Assembly: GCA_030527825.1 (NCBI GenBank)
Contig: JAUNAC010000001.1
Span: 248,001-312,000 of the forward strand
Direction: 5' to 3'
Origin: Lautropia sp.
GTDB taxonomy: Bacteria; Pseudomonadota; Gammaproteobacteria; Burkholderiales; Burkholderiaceae_E
Length of the DNA: 64,000 nt
Of the stretch, positions 17,844 through 26,451 are shown one piece after another. The notes beneath the pieces were generated by a model that was not told where the DNA came from, searched no databases, and was given only the letters and a program-made list of their open reading frames with translations. The number at the start of each line of letters is the position of its first letter. Position 1 is the first letter of the stretch. Position numbers and translations under genes: made by a program.

Positions 17844-18923
17844 ATGGACACCCTCTTACTTCCCTATCGCGAAGAAACGCTCTGCTTCGGCCCCGAAACA
17901 CGCCTGATTGGCACCGTAACCCTGCCCAGTGAACACCTCCCTCCACCAGGCTCACGACCAGGACTGATTCTGCTTAACGCGGGCATGTTGCCCCGCATCG
18001 GCCCGCACCGTCTCAATGTCGAACTGGCCCGCACCGCCGCTGCCCAGGGCTTTACTGCCATCCGCTTCGACCTGCCTGGCCTGGGCGATAGCGGCTTTAC
18101 CGGCAGCCGGCTCTCCCATGAAGAACAAACCCATATCGCCATCGCAGATGCCATGTCGACGCTGGGCAGCACTGCCTTTGCCCCCCGTACTTTCCTGATC
18201 GCAGGTCTGTGCTCAGGGGCCGATGCCGGCTTCCAGATGGCGCAGCACGATACCCGCGTCAGGGGATTGTTCATGATAGAACCCTACTATTTCCCCAACC
18301 GTCTCTCTGCTACATTCCGCGCCCTGCGCCGACTGCGTGAATACGGACTGCGCCGCGGCTTGGTCCGCATCTGTCAGAAGCTTGACCTTGCCCCCCCTCT
18401 TCATGCCTCAATCGAAGCCTGCGCCCTGCCATCCGGCCCACCTGAAGAAGACGTACGTTCAGCGCCATCTCCACAACGCTTCGCACACGACCTCAACATC
18501 TTGTTGCAGCGCGGCGTCGATATTCAGCTCATCTATGCCAACACCCTGATGGGCAGCTACGACCTGCGTCACCATCGTCGACACATTTTTGATCAGCTCG
18601 GCAACCCATCCCACTTCCATGTGGAAATGGTGCGCCACACCGACCATGTCTTTACCCGCATCGAATCAAGACGGCATCTGATCCGAGGCATGGCTGCCTG
18701 GCTGCATCGCTTCTGCGCCCCCCCGGCCAACAACGTCCCCCCTGAACACTCCCCTCCTGCATCGATCGGCCCCCACCAGCTCCGCCTGCCCACATCAGAC
18801 AAAGCCCCGGTGCGACGGCGTCCTGCTCATTGCATGCCCGCCGTCGACTCTGCGGATGGCTCACCCGGCTCTGGTGTACGTTCGGCCAAAATCCGGGCCG
18901 GATTCTCCTCGGTCAACCGATAG
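17844..18923 (+). CDS. Alpha/beta hydrolase, exosortase-A-associated hydrolase type 1-like
   Basis: A 359-residue alpha/beta hydrolase. The N-terminal strand and oxyanion region (LILLNAGMLPRIGPHR) lead to IRFDLPGLGDSG and the elbow LIAGLCSGADAGF, with Cys in place of the usual Ser nucleophile. A possible catalytic His is in MVRHTDHVFT near residue 273. The pairing with the preceding GLRLG hydrolase is typical of exosortase-linked sets, but no exosortase or PEP-CTERM protein is visible here. After residue about 295 a Pro-rich tail runs 97 bp into the convergent PHP gene. Confidence 0.7.
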   Translation: MDTLLLPYREETLCFGPETRLIGTVTLPSEHLPPPGSRPGLILLNAGMLPRIGPHRLNVELARTAAAQGFTAIRFDLPGLGDSGFTGSRLSHEEQTHIAIADAMSTLGSTAFAPRTFLIAGLCSGADAGFQMAQHDTRVRGLFMIEPYYFPNRLSATFRALRRLREYGLRRGLVRICQKLDLAPPLHASIEACALPSGPPEEDVRSAPSPQRFAHDLNILLQRGVDIQLIYANTLMGSYDLRHHRRHIFDQLGNPSHFHVEMVRHTDHVFTRIESRRHLIRGMAAWLHRFCAPPANNVPPEHSPPASIGPHQLRLPTSDKAPVRRRPAHCMPAVDSADGSPGSGVRSAKIRAGFSSVNR

Positions 18924-19594
18924 GCAATGCCCATGCCAAAATGCTGGCTCAGGTACTGTCGGGCCTCGTTCATGCGAGGCGGGCGGTGACCCAGATTATG
19001 TGCATCGCTGGCCACCACGTGCGCCAACCCCCGCGACAGCAGCGTATGGGCCGTCTGCCCTGCTGCGCGCCCGAAGGCCCCGATCACGGAGGCGGCCGTC
19101 AACTGCAGCAGACAGCCCATATCCACAAAAGGCTTGATGCAGTCCGGATTACGCATCACTGCCTTATTGCGTTCAGGATGGGCAATCAGCCAGCGAACCC
19201 CCTGATCTGCAAACATCCGGCAGGCCACATCAGAACCATGGGGAATAGCTCCATCCGGAAACTCTAGCAGCATCATGCGCCGGCCATCAAGACCACCAAT
19301 CATGGGCAACTCGTCCTGGGCCAGCAGATCAAATACATCCGGCAGCAGATGCACCTCACCACCCAGACGCACATCCAGTGCAATATCAGCCTGCGCCAGC
19401 GCCTGACGGTATGCGGCAAACGCGGGAAGGAGCGACGAGCGGCGATTGTCAAATACGCCCGGATAAACGTGTGGTGTCAGCACAGCGGTATGAATGCCAT
19501 TGGCCACGGCAGCGCTGGCCAGTGCCAGCGCATCCTCCATCGTCCGTGACCCATCATCCACACCGGGCAACAAATGGCAATGCAGATCAATCAT
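18827..19594 (-). CDS. PHP-type protein-tyrosine phosphatase (CpsB/YwqE-like), intact
   Basis: Manganese-dependent phosphatase of 255 residues expected to dephosphorylate Wzc-type kinases. All expected metal-site motifs are present: DLHCHLLPGVDDG (residues 3-15), TPHVYPG, GGEVHL, IAHPERN and ASDAHNLGHRPP. The ATG at 19594 follows a GAGGATGAG site; a longer frame upstream lacks homology. Its C-terminal tail overlaps the hydrolase tail on the opposite strand. It is separated from wlbA by a strong terminator, so it probably has its own promoter. Confidence 0.9.
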   Translation of the reverse strand: MIDLHCHLLPGVDDGSRTMEDALALASAAVANGIHTAVLTPHVYPGVFDNRRSSLLPAFAAYRQALAQADIALDVRLGGEVHLLPDVFDLLAQDELPMIGGLDGRRMMLLEFPDGAIPHGSDVACRMFADQGVRWLIAHPERNKAVMRNPDCIKPFVDMGCLLQLTAASVIGAFGRAAGQTAHTLLSRGLAHVVASDAHNLGHRPPRMNEARQYLSQHFGMGIAYRLTEENPARILAERTPEPGEPSAESTAGMQ

Positions 19595-19654
19595 CGACTC
19601 ATCCTCGTCACGGCCCGGCCCAGCACCCGGCCGGGGCAGGCCAGAAAGCACGCA

Positions 19655-19690
19655 CCCAAAATACAGAACCGGCCATGCGGCCGGTTCTGT
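19655..19690 (-). terminator. Intrinsic terminator after wlbA
   Basis: A perfect 12-bp stem (19663-19674 with 19679-19690) with a 4-base loop. Read on the minus strand it is followed by ATTTT. It lies 55 bp past the wlbA stop and upstream of the PHP phosphatase gene. Confidence 0.85.
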
Positions 19691-19744
19691 ACTCATCACG
19701 CCCTGACCGGTGCAACCTCCAGGCGAGGCTCACCGGCGTCCGGA

Positions 19745-20830
19745 TCAGATGGAGCCAACGGCATCCTGGCGGAACTCATCAATAGCAACTTCGCGACCTT
19801 CCCAGGCGGAACGATAGCCAGCCGACAGCAACGCCAGCGAACGTAACCCCTGCGTCCCGTCAGTATCCGGTGAAGCACGACCGCGCAGCACTTCAATGAC
19901 ATTGTGATAGTACAGCGGATGGCCAAAACCATACACCGAAGCCGTCTCATAATTCGAATTGAGGATCTGTTCATCTTCTGGACGCTTGTCCTCAAACTCC
20001 CAGTGCTCAATCTTGTTGACCGCCACGCCGCCAACCTTTACCGTTCCCTTTTCACCCAGCACGACAATACTGCCTTCCAGGTTTTTCGGATAGGTCAGCA
20101 TCGTCACATTGATGCTGCCCAGCGTCCCGCTTTTCCAGCGCACACTCATGACGCCGGTATCCTCGGCCTCGATGTCCCTCGCCAGAGTTGCCGTATACGC
20201 ATGCACCCGATCAACCGGCCCGATCATCCAGTCCAGCAGATCAACATAGTGACTGGCCTGATTCATGAAAGCGCCACCATCCAGCGCCCACGTACCCCGC
20301 CAGGGCGCCGCATCATAATAGGATTGCGGACGCGTCCAGAAAACATTGATTACCGCCATATAGATCCGACCAAAGCGGCCCTGCCGAATGGCATTGCGCA
20401 ACGCCTGCAAGGTCGCATTCTTGCGGTTCTGCTTGACCACAAACAGGTAGACTCCCGCCTTCTGACAGGCGGCATACATTGCCAGCCCATCTTTCCAGCG
20501 CGTTGCCATGGGCTTCTCGCTCATGACGTGTCGGCCGCTGCGCGCCACTTCAATGGCCTGCTCCGCATGCAGACCGGAGGGCGTGGTCAGTACCACGATA
20601 TCCGCCTGGCTATCTTTCAGCATGTCCGTCAGCGAGGTATGCCCCCTCGCCCCGGTGCGATCAACAGCCTTGCGCAACGCTTCTGGATCAATATCACAAA
20701 CATCCACCAGTTCGGCCTGATCGGTGTGCTTGCTCAACGCATCGAAATGATTAGCAGCAATGCGGCCACAACCCACCAGCGCAAAACGGATTTTGCGACT
20801 GTCAGGGATTTTTACAGTATTTGAGACCAA
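19745..20830 (-). CDS. wlbA: UDP-N-acetyl-glucosaminuronate 3-dehydrogenase (Gfo/Idh/MocA family, WlbA/WbpB)
   Basis: NAD-dependent oxidoreductase of 361 residues that oxidises C3 of UDP-GlcNAcA, the first step towards UDP-ManNAc(3NAc)A. The Rossmann motif VGCGRIAANHFDAL, the catalytic EKPMATR and the C-terminal GGAFMNQASHYVDLLDWM and AEDTG match WlbA/WbpB. A TTG at 20830 is chosen as start because AAGGAG lies exactly 7 bases upstream; the other in-frame TTG (20836) is too close to it. Partners wlbB and wlbC are 14-16 kb away and wlbD about 28 kb away in this window. Confidence 0.87.
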   Translation of the reverse strand: MVSNTVKIPDSRKIRFALVGCGRIAANHFDALSKHTDQAELVDVCDIDPEALRKAVDRTGARGHTSLTDMLKDSQADIVVLTTPSGLHAEQAIEVARSGRHVMSEKPMATRWKDGLAMYAACQKAGVYLFVVKQNRKNATLQALRNAIRQGRFGRIYMAVINVFWTRPQSYYDAAPWRGTWALDGGAFMNQASHYVDLLDWMIGPVDRVHAYTATLARDIEAEDTGVMSVRWKSGTLGSINVTMLTYPKNLEGSIVVLGEKGTVKVGGVAVNKIEHWEFEDKRPEDEQILNSNYETASVYGFGHPLYYHNVIEVLRGRASPDTDGTQGLRSLALLSAGYRSAWEGREVAIDEFRQDAVGSI

Positions 20831-21603
20831 GGACAAACTCCTTCACGAATACGCAGCTTTTCCGGAGCGGGCACACGGACACTGCACCTAAGCTCACAAC
20901 TCGTTGCCAATAATTCCTGACAGATTCAGCAGTGCGTGTCCAACACTTCACGTCATGGCATGGCATATACCTGCGCAGACAGAGGCACCAGGGCATCCAC
21001 AGAACGTCATGGAAGTGGTCAGCATAACGGGATCGAATACTGTCGGCGACCAAGAAACGCACAGACCATCCTATTTTTCCGGGTTGCCGATCGCTCTTTT
21101 TTTGATAACCGGCATAATTAACAAAAAGAAACGACAAGCAAGGCCGTTCAACCCGTCGAACACGCTGAGCAATGCCAGAAAACGGCCATCAATGTGCTTC
21201 CATGCATGTGTCCGCAGGTTACATAGGTTTCCGGAGGCGCGCCAAGTATGGGCGCCTATTTCGTTACATATACGTTTCAAATAGTGGCGATGAACAAGAA
21301 AGCTACAGAAAACTTTCCATCCACCCATCGTTATTTCCCCTTAGCAACCCTGCTCTCACCTGATTCCGACGTGCCACACCGCACAGTTAAACCGTAAAAC
21401 CTTATTGATGCATCGAAGCACTAACAGAATTTTGTCAATAACGGCATAATCCTTTGCTGGCCAGAATCGGGATACTCGCCTAAGCTCGCACGCTGACAGG
21501 CAGGCGCTGTGTCCGGCCCTCGATTGCCCCCATGCCAACATGCATGCAGCCGGCTAGCAACAGCCTGATTCCGATTTCTCATCGAACCGCACTACCCTTC
21601 ATC
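20831..21603. other. Long divergent intergenic region between wlbA and the second wzc
   Basis: About 770 bp, clearly more AT-rich than its surroundings, with several A/T runs (for example T7 near 21092). A small hairpin AGGCGC-GCGCCT is at 21235-21257. It should hold promoters for both directions. I found no convincing coding frame, JUMPstart/ops element or sigma-70 pair. Confidence 0.5.
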
Positions 21604-23823
21604 ATGAACATGTCCAACCCATTTCCGGTCGACGACGATCATTCCTTGGCCGAACCGGCCGGCGTCGCGCCCCGACCCGGAATGCCCCTCGTTCGTAATG
21701 CGGCACCGACGTTCAGCGCTTACCTGAATATCATTCGGGAGCGCAAATGGCTCGTACTCAGCACAGCAGCCGTCGTCACCGTGCTGGCCACCATCGCGGT
21801 CAATTTGATGACTCCGATCTATCAGGCCAGCGCTACCATCCTCATCGAAAACAATAAACGCAGTGTCGTGCCACTGGAAGAAATCTATGGTGTCCCTGCC
21901 GGGAGCCGGGAGTTTTTCCAGACCCAGGCCGAATTCATGCGTTCGCGCGAAGTTGGCATTCGGGTCATCAAGGCACTGGGCCTTCAGGACAATCCGCTGT
22001 TCAATCCGGAACTGAAATCAGATGGCAGCGAAAAACAGACCGAAGGGAATGTCAAAACCCTGTCTCAGGAAGCGCTTGAAGAACGGGTACTGGCCCGCTA
22101 CAAGGCTGGGCTCGATATCTCTCCCATCAAAAACAGCCAGCTGGTTGAGATCCGTTTCGAATCTCCCGATGCCGTTCTGGCCTCCAAGATTGCCAACCAG
22201 ACTGCCGAGTCCTACATCACAGCCGATCTGGACGCCCGCTTCGACATGCAGCAGACGGCCAGCCGCTGGCTGAACGACCGCCTGAACCAGCTGCGGACTG
22301 ACCTGGAAAATGCCGAGGCAAACCTCCAGGCCTATCGCGAGGAAATCGGTCTGGTGGCGACCCCCACCTCAGCACTGGGGGGCAACGAACGCCAGCTCGA
22401 CAACTCATCTGACCGCCTGATCGCGGCGCGCGTAGAGCGTCAGCGGCTGGAACAGGTATATCGCCAGGTTCAGCGAGGTGCCCGCAACCGCTACGAGGTA
22501 CCGGAAGTTTTCAATAATCCGGCCGTCGTGGCGGCGCGCGCTGCCGAAGCCAATGCCGAAAAACGGATGGCCGAAGTGGCGGGATCAATGGGCGCATCCC
22601 ACCCTGCCTATAAGGCGGCGCAAAGCGAACTTGATCTGGCCCGCGCCAGCCTGCGCAAGCAGTCCGAAGCGGTGATCGCCAGCATATCCAAAGCCTATGA
22701 AGTTGCTCGCGAATCAGAACGCGCTCTGGAGCAGGAGGTCGCTGCCTCCAAAGGCAATATCCAGGAAATTAACCGCAAGGAAGGCAAGCTGAATGTTCTG
22801 CAGCGTGAAGTGGCTACCAACCAGCAGATCTATCAGACATTCCTGGCGAAAGTGAAGGAAACAGACGCCACTGCCGACTTCCAGAACCCGATTGCCCGGG
22901 TGGTTGATCCCGCCGTTCCCCCGCTGCTGGCAGCCAAACCCCCCAAACCGCAGATCATTCTGCTGGCAGCGCTGCTGGGTACCTTACTGGGCGCCATGCT
23001 GGCCATCAGCCGCGAACAGAAAAACGCCGTCATCCGCTCCAGCGATGAAGTCAGTGAGAAACTGGGCGTCCCGCTCCTGGTGGCCGTGCCCAAACTGGCA
23101 GGCGAAGAGGCCCAGAAACTGCCTATGCTGCAACAGCTGGAGCCACAATCGCTGTACTCCGAATCCGTACGCTCCGCTCTGACCGGTGTCCGCCTGTCGC
23201 TCATGAATGTGGCACAGCCAGTGGTCGCATTTACCTCCACCCTGCCTGGTGAAGGCAAGTCGACCATGGCCGCCAGCTTTGCCATCGAACAGGGCCGTAC
23301 CAAACGCACACTGCTGATCGACTGCGACATGCGCAAGCCTGCACTGCGCCGTATGCTCAACATCCCTGAAAACACGCCGGGCCTGAGCGATCTGTTCCAT
23401 GGCGATTCGATCGAACACTGCGTGTTGCCGCTTCCTGATCTGAACATCTCCATTCTGGTGGCTGGCACTCGTGCACGCAACGCACACGATCTGGTGATGA
23501 GCCCGCGCTTTGCGAGCATGCTGGAACAGCTCAAAGAACATTTCGAACTGATCGTCATTGACACACCTCCGCTGGAAATGGTGTCCGATGCCCTGCCCAT
23601 CGGTGCCCAAGCCACCGGATTGATCTACGTCGTTAAGGCCGGCGCAACACTCATTCCGATGGTTCGTCGCGGGCTGGAACGCATTGCAGCAGCCAACGTG
23701 CGCATTCTCGGTGTGATTCTCAACAATCACGACTTCGAAAAGGCCGGGCGCTATTACGGTGAGTACAACACCTATGGCGAAACCTACGGTCAGGGCTTCT
23801 ACGGCGAAGGCCATCAAGGCTGA
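21604..23823 (+). CDS. wzc: Wzc-type polysaccharide co-polymerase and BY-kinase (copy 2)
   Basis: Inner-membrane tyrosine autokinase of 739 residues. It has a Wzz domain with a first membrane segment near residues 50-70 (WLVLSTAAVVTVLATIAV), a long coiled-coil periplasmic region, a GNVR-like stretch, and a second membrane segment near 455-472. Kinase motifs are LPGEGKST, LLIDCDMRKPALRR and LIVIDTPPLEM. The C-terminus has six Tyr in RYYGEYNTYGETYGQGFYGE. The start is uncertain (21532, 21604 or 21610); none has a good ribosome-binding site. A strong terminator follows, so this gene may be monocistronic. Confidence 0.92.
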   Translation: MNMSNPFPVDDDHSLAEPAGVAPRPGMPLVRNAAPTFSAYLNIIRERKWLVLSTAAVVTVLATIAVNLMTPIYQASATILIENNKRSVVPLEEIYGVPAGSREFFQTQAEFMRSREVGIRVIKALGLQDNPLFNPELKSDGSEKQTEGNVKTLSQEALEERVLARYKAGLDISPIKNSQLVEIRFESPDAVLASKIANQTAESYITADLDARFDMQQTASRWLNDRLNQLRTDLENAEANLQAYREEIGLVATPTSALGGNERQLDNSSDRLIAARVERQRLEQVYRQVQRGARNRYEVPEVFNNPAVVAARAAEANAEKRMAEVAGSMGASHPAYKAAQSELDLARASLRKQSEAVIASISKAYEVARESERALEQEVAASKGNIQEINRKEGKLNVLQREVATNQQIYQTFLAKVKETDATADFQNPIARVVDPAVPPLLAAKPPKPQIILLAALLGTLLGAMLAISREQKNAVIRSSDEVSEKLGVPLLVAVPKLAGEEAQKLPMLQQLEPQSLYSESVRSALTGVRLSLMNVAQPVVAFTSTLPGEGKSTMAASFAIEQGRTKRTLLIDCDMRKPALRRMLNIPENTPGLSDLFHGDSIEHCVLPLPDLNISILVAGTRARNAHDLVMSPRFASMLEQLKEHFELIVIDTPPLEMVSDALPIGAQATGLIYVVKAGATLIPMVRRGLERIAAANVRILGVILNNHDFEKAGRYYGEYNTYGETYGQGFYGEGHQG

Positions 23824-23849
23824 TTTCCCGCCACACTGAAAGCCCCTTG

Positions 23850-23878
23850 AACGCCTCCTGTCGGGGGCGTTTTCATTT
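23850..23878 (+). terminator. Intrinsic terminator after the second wzc
   Basis: A 9-bp stem (23850-23858 with 23863-23871, one T-G wobble) and a TGTC loop run into TTCATTT. It lies 26 bp after the stop. Confidence 0.85.
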
Positions 23879-23927
23879 CGGGGCACTGTTACCATAAAGC
23901 AGCTGACTCCCCTGCCGCCCCCTGCCC

Positions 23928-25013
23928 ATGCCGCGAATTGCCCTCCTGACCCGATACAATACCCTCGGTGCCTCATCCCGTGTCAGGGTTCTGCAGTACC
24001 TGCCCACATTGCATGCAGCCGGCATCGAAACGGAATTCTTTCCGCTTTTTGATAACGACTACATCAAGCGTCTATATGCGGGACGGCCTACCAACCTCCA
24101 GCGTCTGCGGCTGCTGTGGTCCCGGATACTGCAGATGCCCGCCATTACCCGCCGGGGCCGCTTCGACATGCTCTGCATCGAAAAGGAGCTCCTGCCTTAT
24201 ATCCCCTACGCAGTGGAAAAGTATCTGCTGGGTAACACCCCTTATTGGCTGGATTATGACGACGCGATCTTTCACAACTACGACCGCTCCGGCAATCCGC
24301 TCATCCGTACGCTCCTGAGCCAGAAAATCGATCGGCTCATGGCCAGGGCCAGACTCATCACCTGTGGTAACAGCTATCTGGCCGGACGCGCTGAACGCGC
24401 CGGCGCAAGCTGGGTCGACATCCTGCCCAGCACCATTGATTTCGAGAAATACCATCAAGCACCTGATCCTGTTCAGCAAGCGGTATCGGATGCGCATCCG
24501 CTGCGCTTGATCTGGATTGGTTCGCCGGCCACCAGCCAGTATCTCGGCCTGGTACAGTCCGCGCTGGAAGAGGTAGGAAGCAGGTACCCCCTCGAACTGA
24601 TCACTATCGGTGCCGATGCCCCCTCGTTCAAAGGCGTTCGCCACCGAAGCATCGTCTGGGAGGCTGACACTGAGGCCCTGTCTCTTGCCCAGGGTAATGT
24701 CGGCATCATGCCACTGCGCGACACGCCATGGGAGCAGGGCAAATGCTCCTTCAAACTGATCCAGTACATGGCCACCGGACTGCCGGTCATCGGTAGTGCT
24801 GTCGGCATGAACAAGGACGTGGTTATCCCAGGCCAGAACGGCCTGCTGGCCAGCACCACCGACGAATGGGTTCAGGCTATCGAAACTTTGCTGCGTTCAC
24901 CCGAACAGCGTACCGCCATGGGACAGGCCGGTCGGCTGGCCGCCCGCGAACACTACAGTATCCAGGCAGTAGGACCACGACTGGCGGATATCCTTTCTCG
25001 CGCAATCGCCTGA
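23928..25013 (+). CDS. Glycosyltransferase, GT4-like
   Basis: GT-B fold protein of 361 residues. The N-terminal half has RIALLTRYNTLGASSRVRVLQ, YWLDYDDAIF and CGNSYLAGRAE. The C-terminal half has LIWIGSPATSQYL, GIMPLRDTPWEQGKCSFKLIQYMATGLPVIGS and NGLLAST. The CSFKLIQYMA pattern corresponds to the donor-binding EX7E region of the family in altered form. The sugar specificity is unknown. The flippase gene follows after 28 bp, suggesting a two-gene unit. Confidence 0.85.
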   Translation: MPRIALLTRYNTLGASSRVRVLQYLPTLHAAGIETEFFPLFDNDYIKRLYAGRPTNLQRLRLLWSRILQMPAITRRGRFDMLCIEKELLPYIPYAVEKYLLGNTPYWLDYDDAIFHNYDRSGNPLIRTLLSQKIDRLMARARLITCGNSYLAGRAERAGASWVDILPSTIDFEKYHQAPDPVQQAVSDAHPLRLIWIGSPATSQYLGLVQSALEEVGSRYPLELITIGADAPSFKGVRHRSIVWEADTEALSLAQGNVGIMPLRDTPWEQGKCSFKLIQYMATGLPVIGSAVGMNKDVVIPGQNGLLASTTDEWVQAIETLLRSPEQRTAMGQAGRLAAREHYSIQAVGPRLADILSRAIA

Positions 25014-25041
25014 CAGATTGCGCTCCTGATCCACACACGGC

Positions 25042-26379
25042 ATGTATCGTTCAAAAATCATCTGGTCTGTCGTCGGCCTGGTTCTCCCCCTGCTGTCAGC
25101 AGCTGTGTTCTTTCCCGTTCTGCTGGCACGGCTGCAGGCGGAACGCTTCGGCATCATGGCTCTGGCGTGGAGTCTGCTGAGCGCTGCATCCGTGCTGGAT
25201 CTTGGTATCGGACGGGCCACCACCCAGTACGTCGCCGCCCTGCGTGGCCGCCGCGCATTCCAGGTCATTCCCGCCACTGTCGAAGTGGCCCGGCACCTGT
25301 CAATCAAGTACAGCGGCATCGGCTGCACCCTCTTTCTGCTGGCCGTCCTGCTCGGTGCAGATGCCCTGATCAAACACCATAGCGTCAGTGACCAGGAGCT
25401 TCGCCAGGCTGCCCTGATCATTATTGCCATTCTGCCGGTTCAGGTATTGAGCGCGCTCTATCGTGGCATCATCGAAGCCTTCGAGGATTTCCGGGTCACC
25501 AGCCTGATCCGGCTCTATCAGGGGTTGATCGACTTTGTTGGTCCCTTCCTCATTTCTTATGTCACGCACTCCCTGACCGCGCTTACCGGCTCGCTGCTGG
25601 CTGGCCGGCTGATCGGCCTGGCCTTTCTCCATCGCAGTGCCCAACACCATCTGCGGACACTGGCCAGCGCCGAAACCCGGCCCGACGAAGATACGACTGC
25701 TAACACCATTCAAGACAGTTCTGATCCGGCTGCCATCCGCCAGCAGCTCAACCGCTTCGGTAAATGGATGACCATCAGCAACATCGCCAATCCGCTGCTG
25801 ATGCAGGCAGACCGCTTCATCATTGCCGGCACCCTGTCCGCTGCCGTCCTGACCACCTACTACATTCCCTACACCATCGTCATTCAGAGCACCATTCTCT
25901 TTTCAGCCATCACCACCGTGATGTTCCCGGTTCTGACTGCCAGGCTGCAGGCCGATCCGGCAGCCGGCCAGCTGATGTTCCGGCACTGGCGCAACCGGAT
26001 GACTGTCGCTGCTGCTGCACTCTATGTCGTGCTATGCCTGGCCATTCCCATCATCCTTCACTACTGGATGGGTGCCAAGACTGGGCCGGAGTCCGCCCAC
26101 ATTGGCCAGATTCTCTGCGCAGGTGCCTTTTTTTTCACCCTGTCCGTCATTTTCACCTCCTATCTGCACGCACAGGGTCGCGTTCATGTCTGCGCCATAC
26201 TGCAGATCATCGAACTTATCCTCTATATTCCTGCGCTCTATTTCGCTACCCACCTATACGGTCTCTATGGGGCCAGCATCGCCTGGGTCATTCGTGCCCT
26301 GATCGACGCCGTTGCGCTGGGCTGGGCGGCCGGCCATCGCTCGCGCCAGCCGGCAGATACCTCATCAAGCGGCAGCTAG
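25042..26379 (+). CDS. Polysaccharide flippase, Wzx-like (copy 2)
   Basis: A 445-residue MOP-family protein with about 12 hydrophobic segments, starting with an unusually short cytoplasmic N-terminus (MYRSKIIWSVVGLVLPLLSA). Family features include the ARLQAERFGIMALAWSL region and LDLGIGRATTQYVA. The middle is split by a polar stretch (residues 210-235) ending in NRFGKWMTISNIANPLLMQADRF, typical of RfbX-type exporters. A T8 run lies at 26128-26135. It converges with the lyase-like gene. Confidence 0.86.
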   Translation: MYRSKIIWSVVGLVLPLLSAAVFFPVLLARLQAERFGIMALAWSLLSAASVLDLGIGRATTQYVAALRGRRAFQVIPATVEVARHLSIKYSGIGCTLFLLAVLLGADALIKHHSVSDQELRQAALIIIAILPVQVLSALYRGIIEAFEDFRVTSLIRLYQGLIDFVGPFLISYVTHSLTALTGSLLAGRLIGLAFLHRSAQHHLRTLASAETRPDEDTTANTIQDSSDPAAIRQQLNRFGKWMTISNIANPLLMQADRFIIAGTLSAAVLTTYYIPYTIVIQSTILFSAITTVMFPVLTARLQADPAAGQLMFRHWRNRMTVAAAALYVVLCLAIPIILHYWMGAKTGPESAHIGQILCAGAFFFTLSVIFTSYLHAQGRVHVCAILQIIELILYIPALYFATHLYGLYGASIAWVIRALIDAVALGWAAGHRSRQPADTSSSGS

Positions 26380-26451
26380 GCGCTGATCCGCCGGTCACCC
26401 GGACAGCTCACCCAGCCTGCACCACGGGCTTGCACAGCACGTGCAACGCGT

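Noticed and set aside
20831-21603. Possible small genes in the long wlbA-wzc gap
   Set aside because: The short frames found have no ribosome-binding site, no domain and no codon bias like the neighbours.
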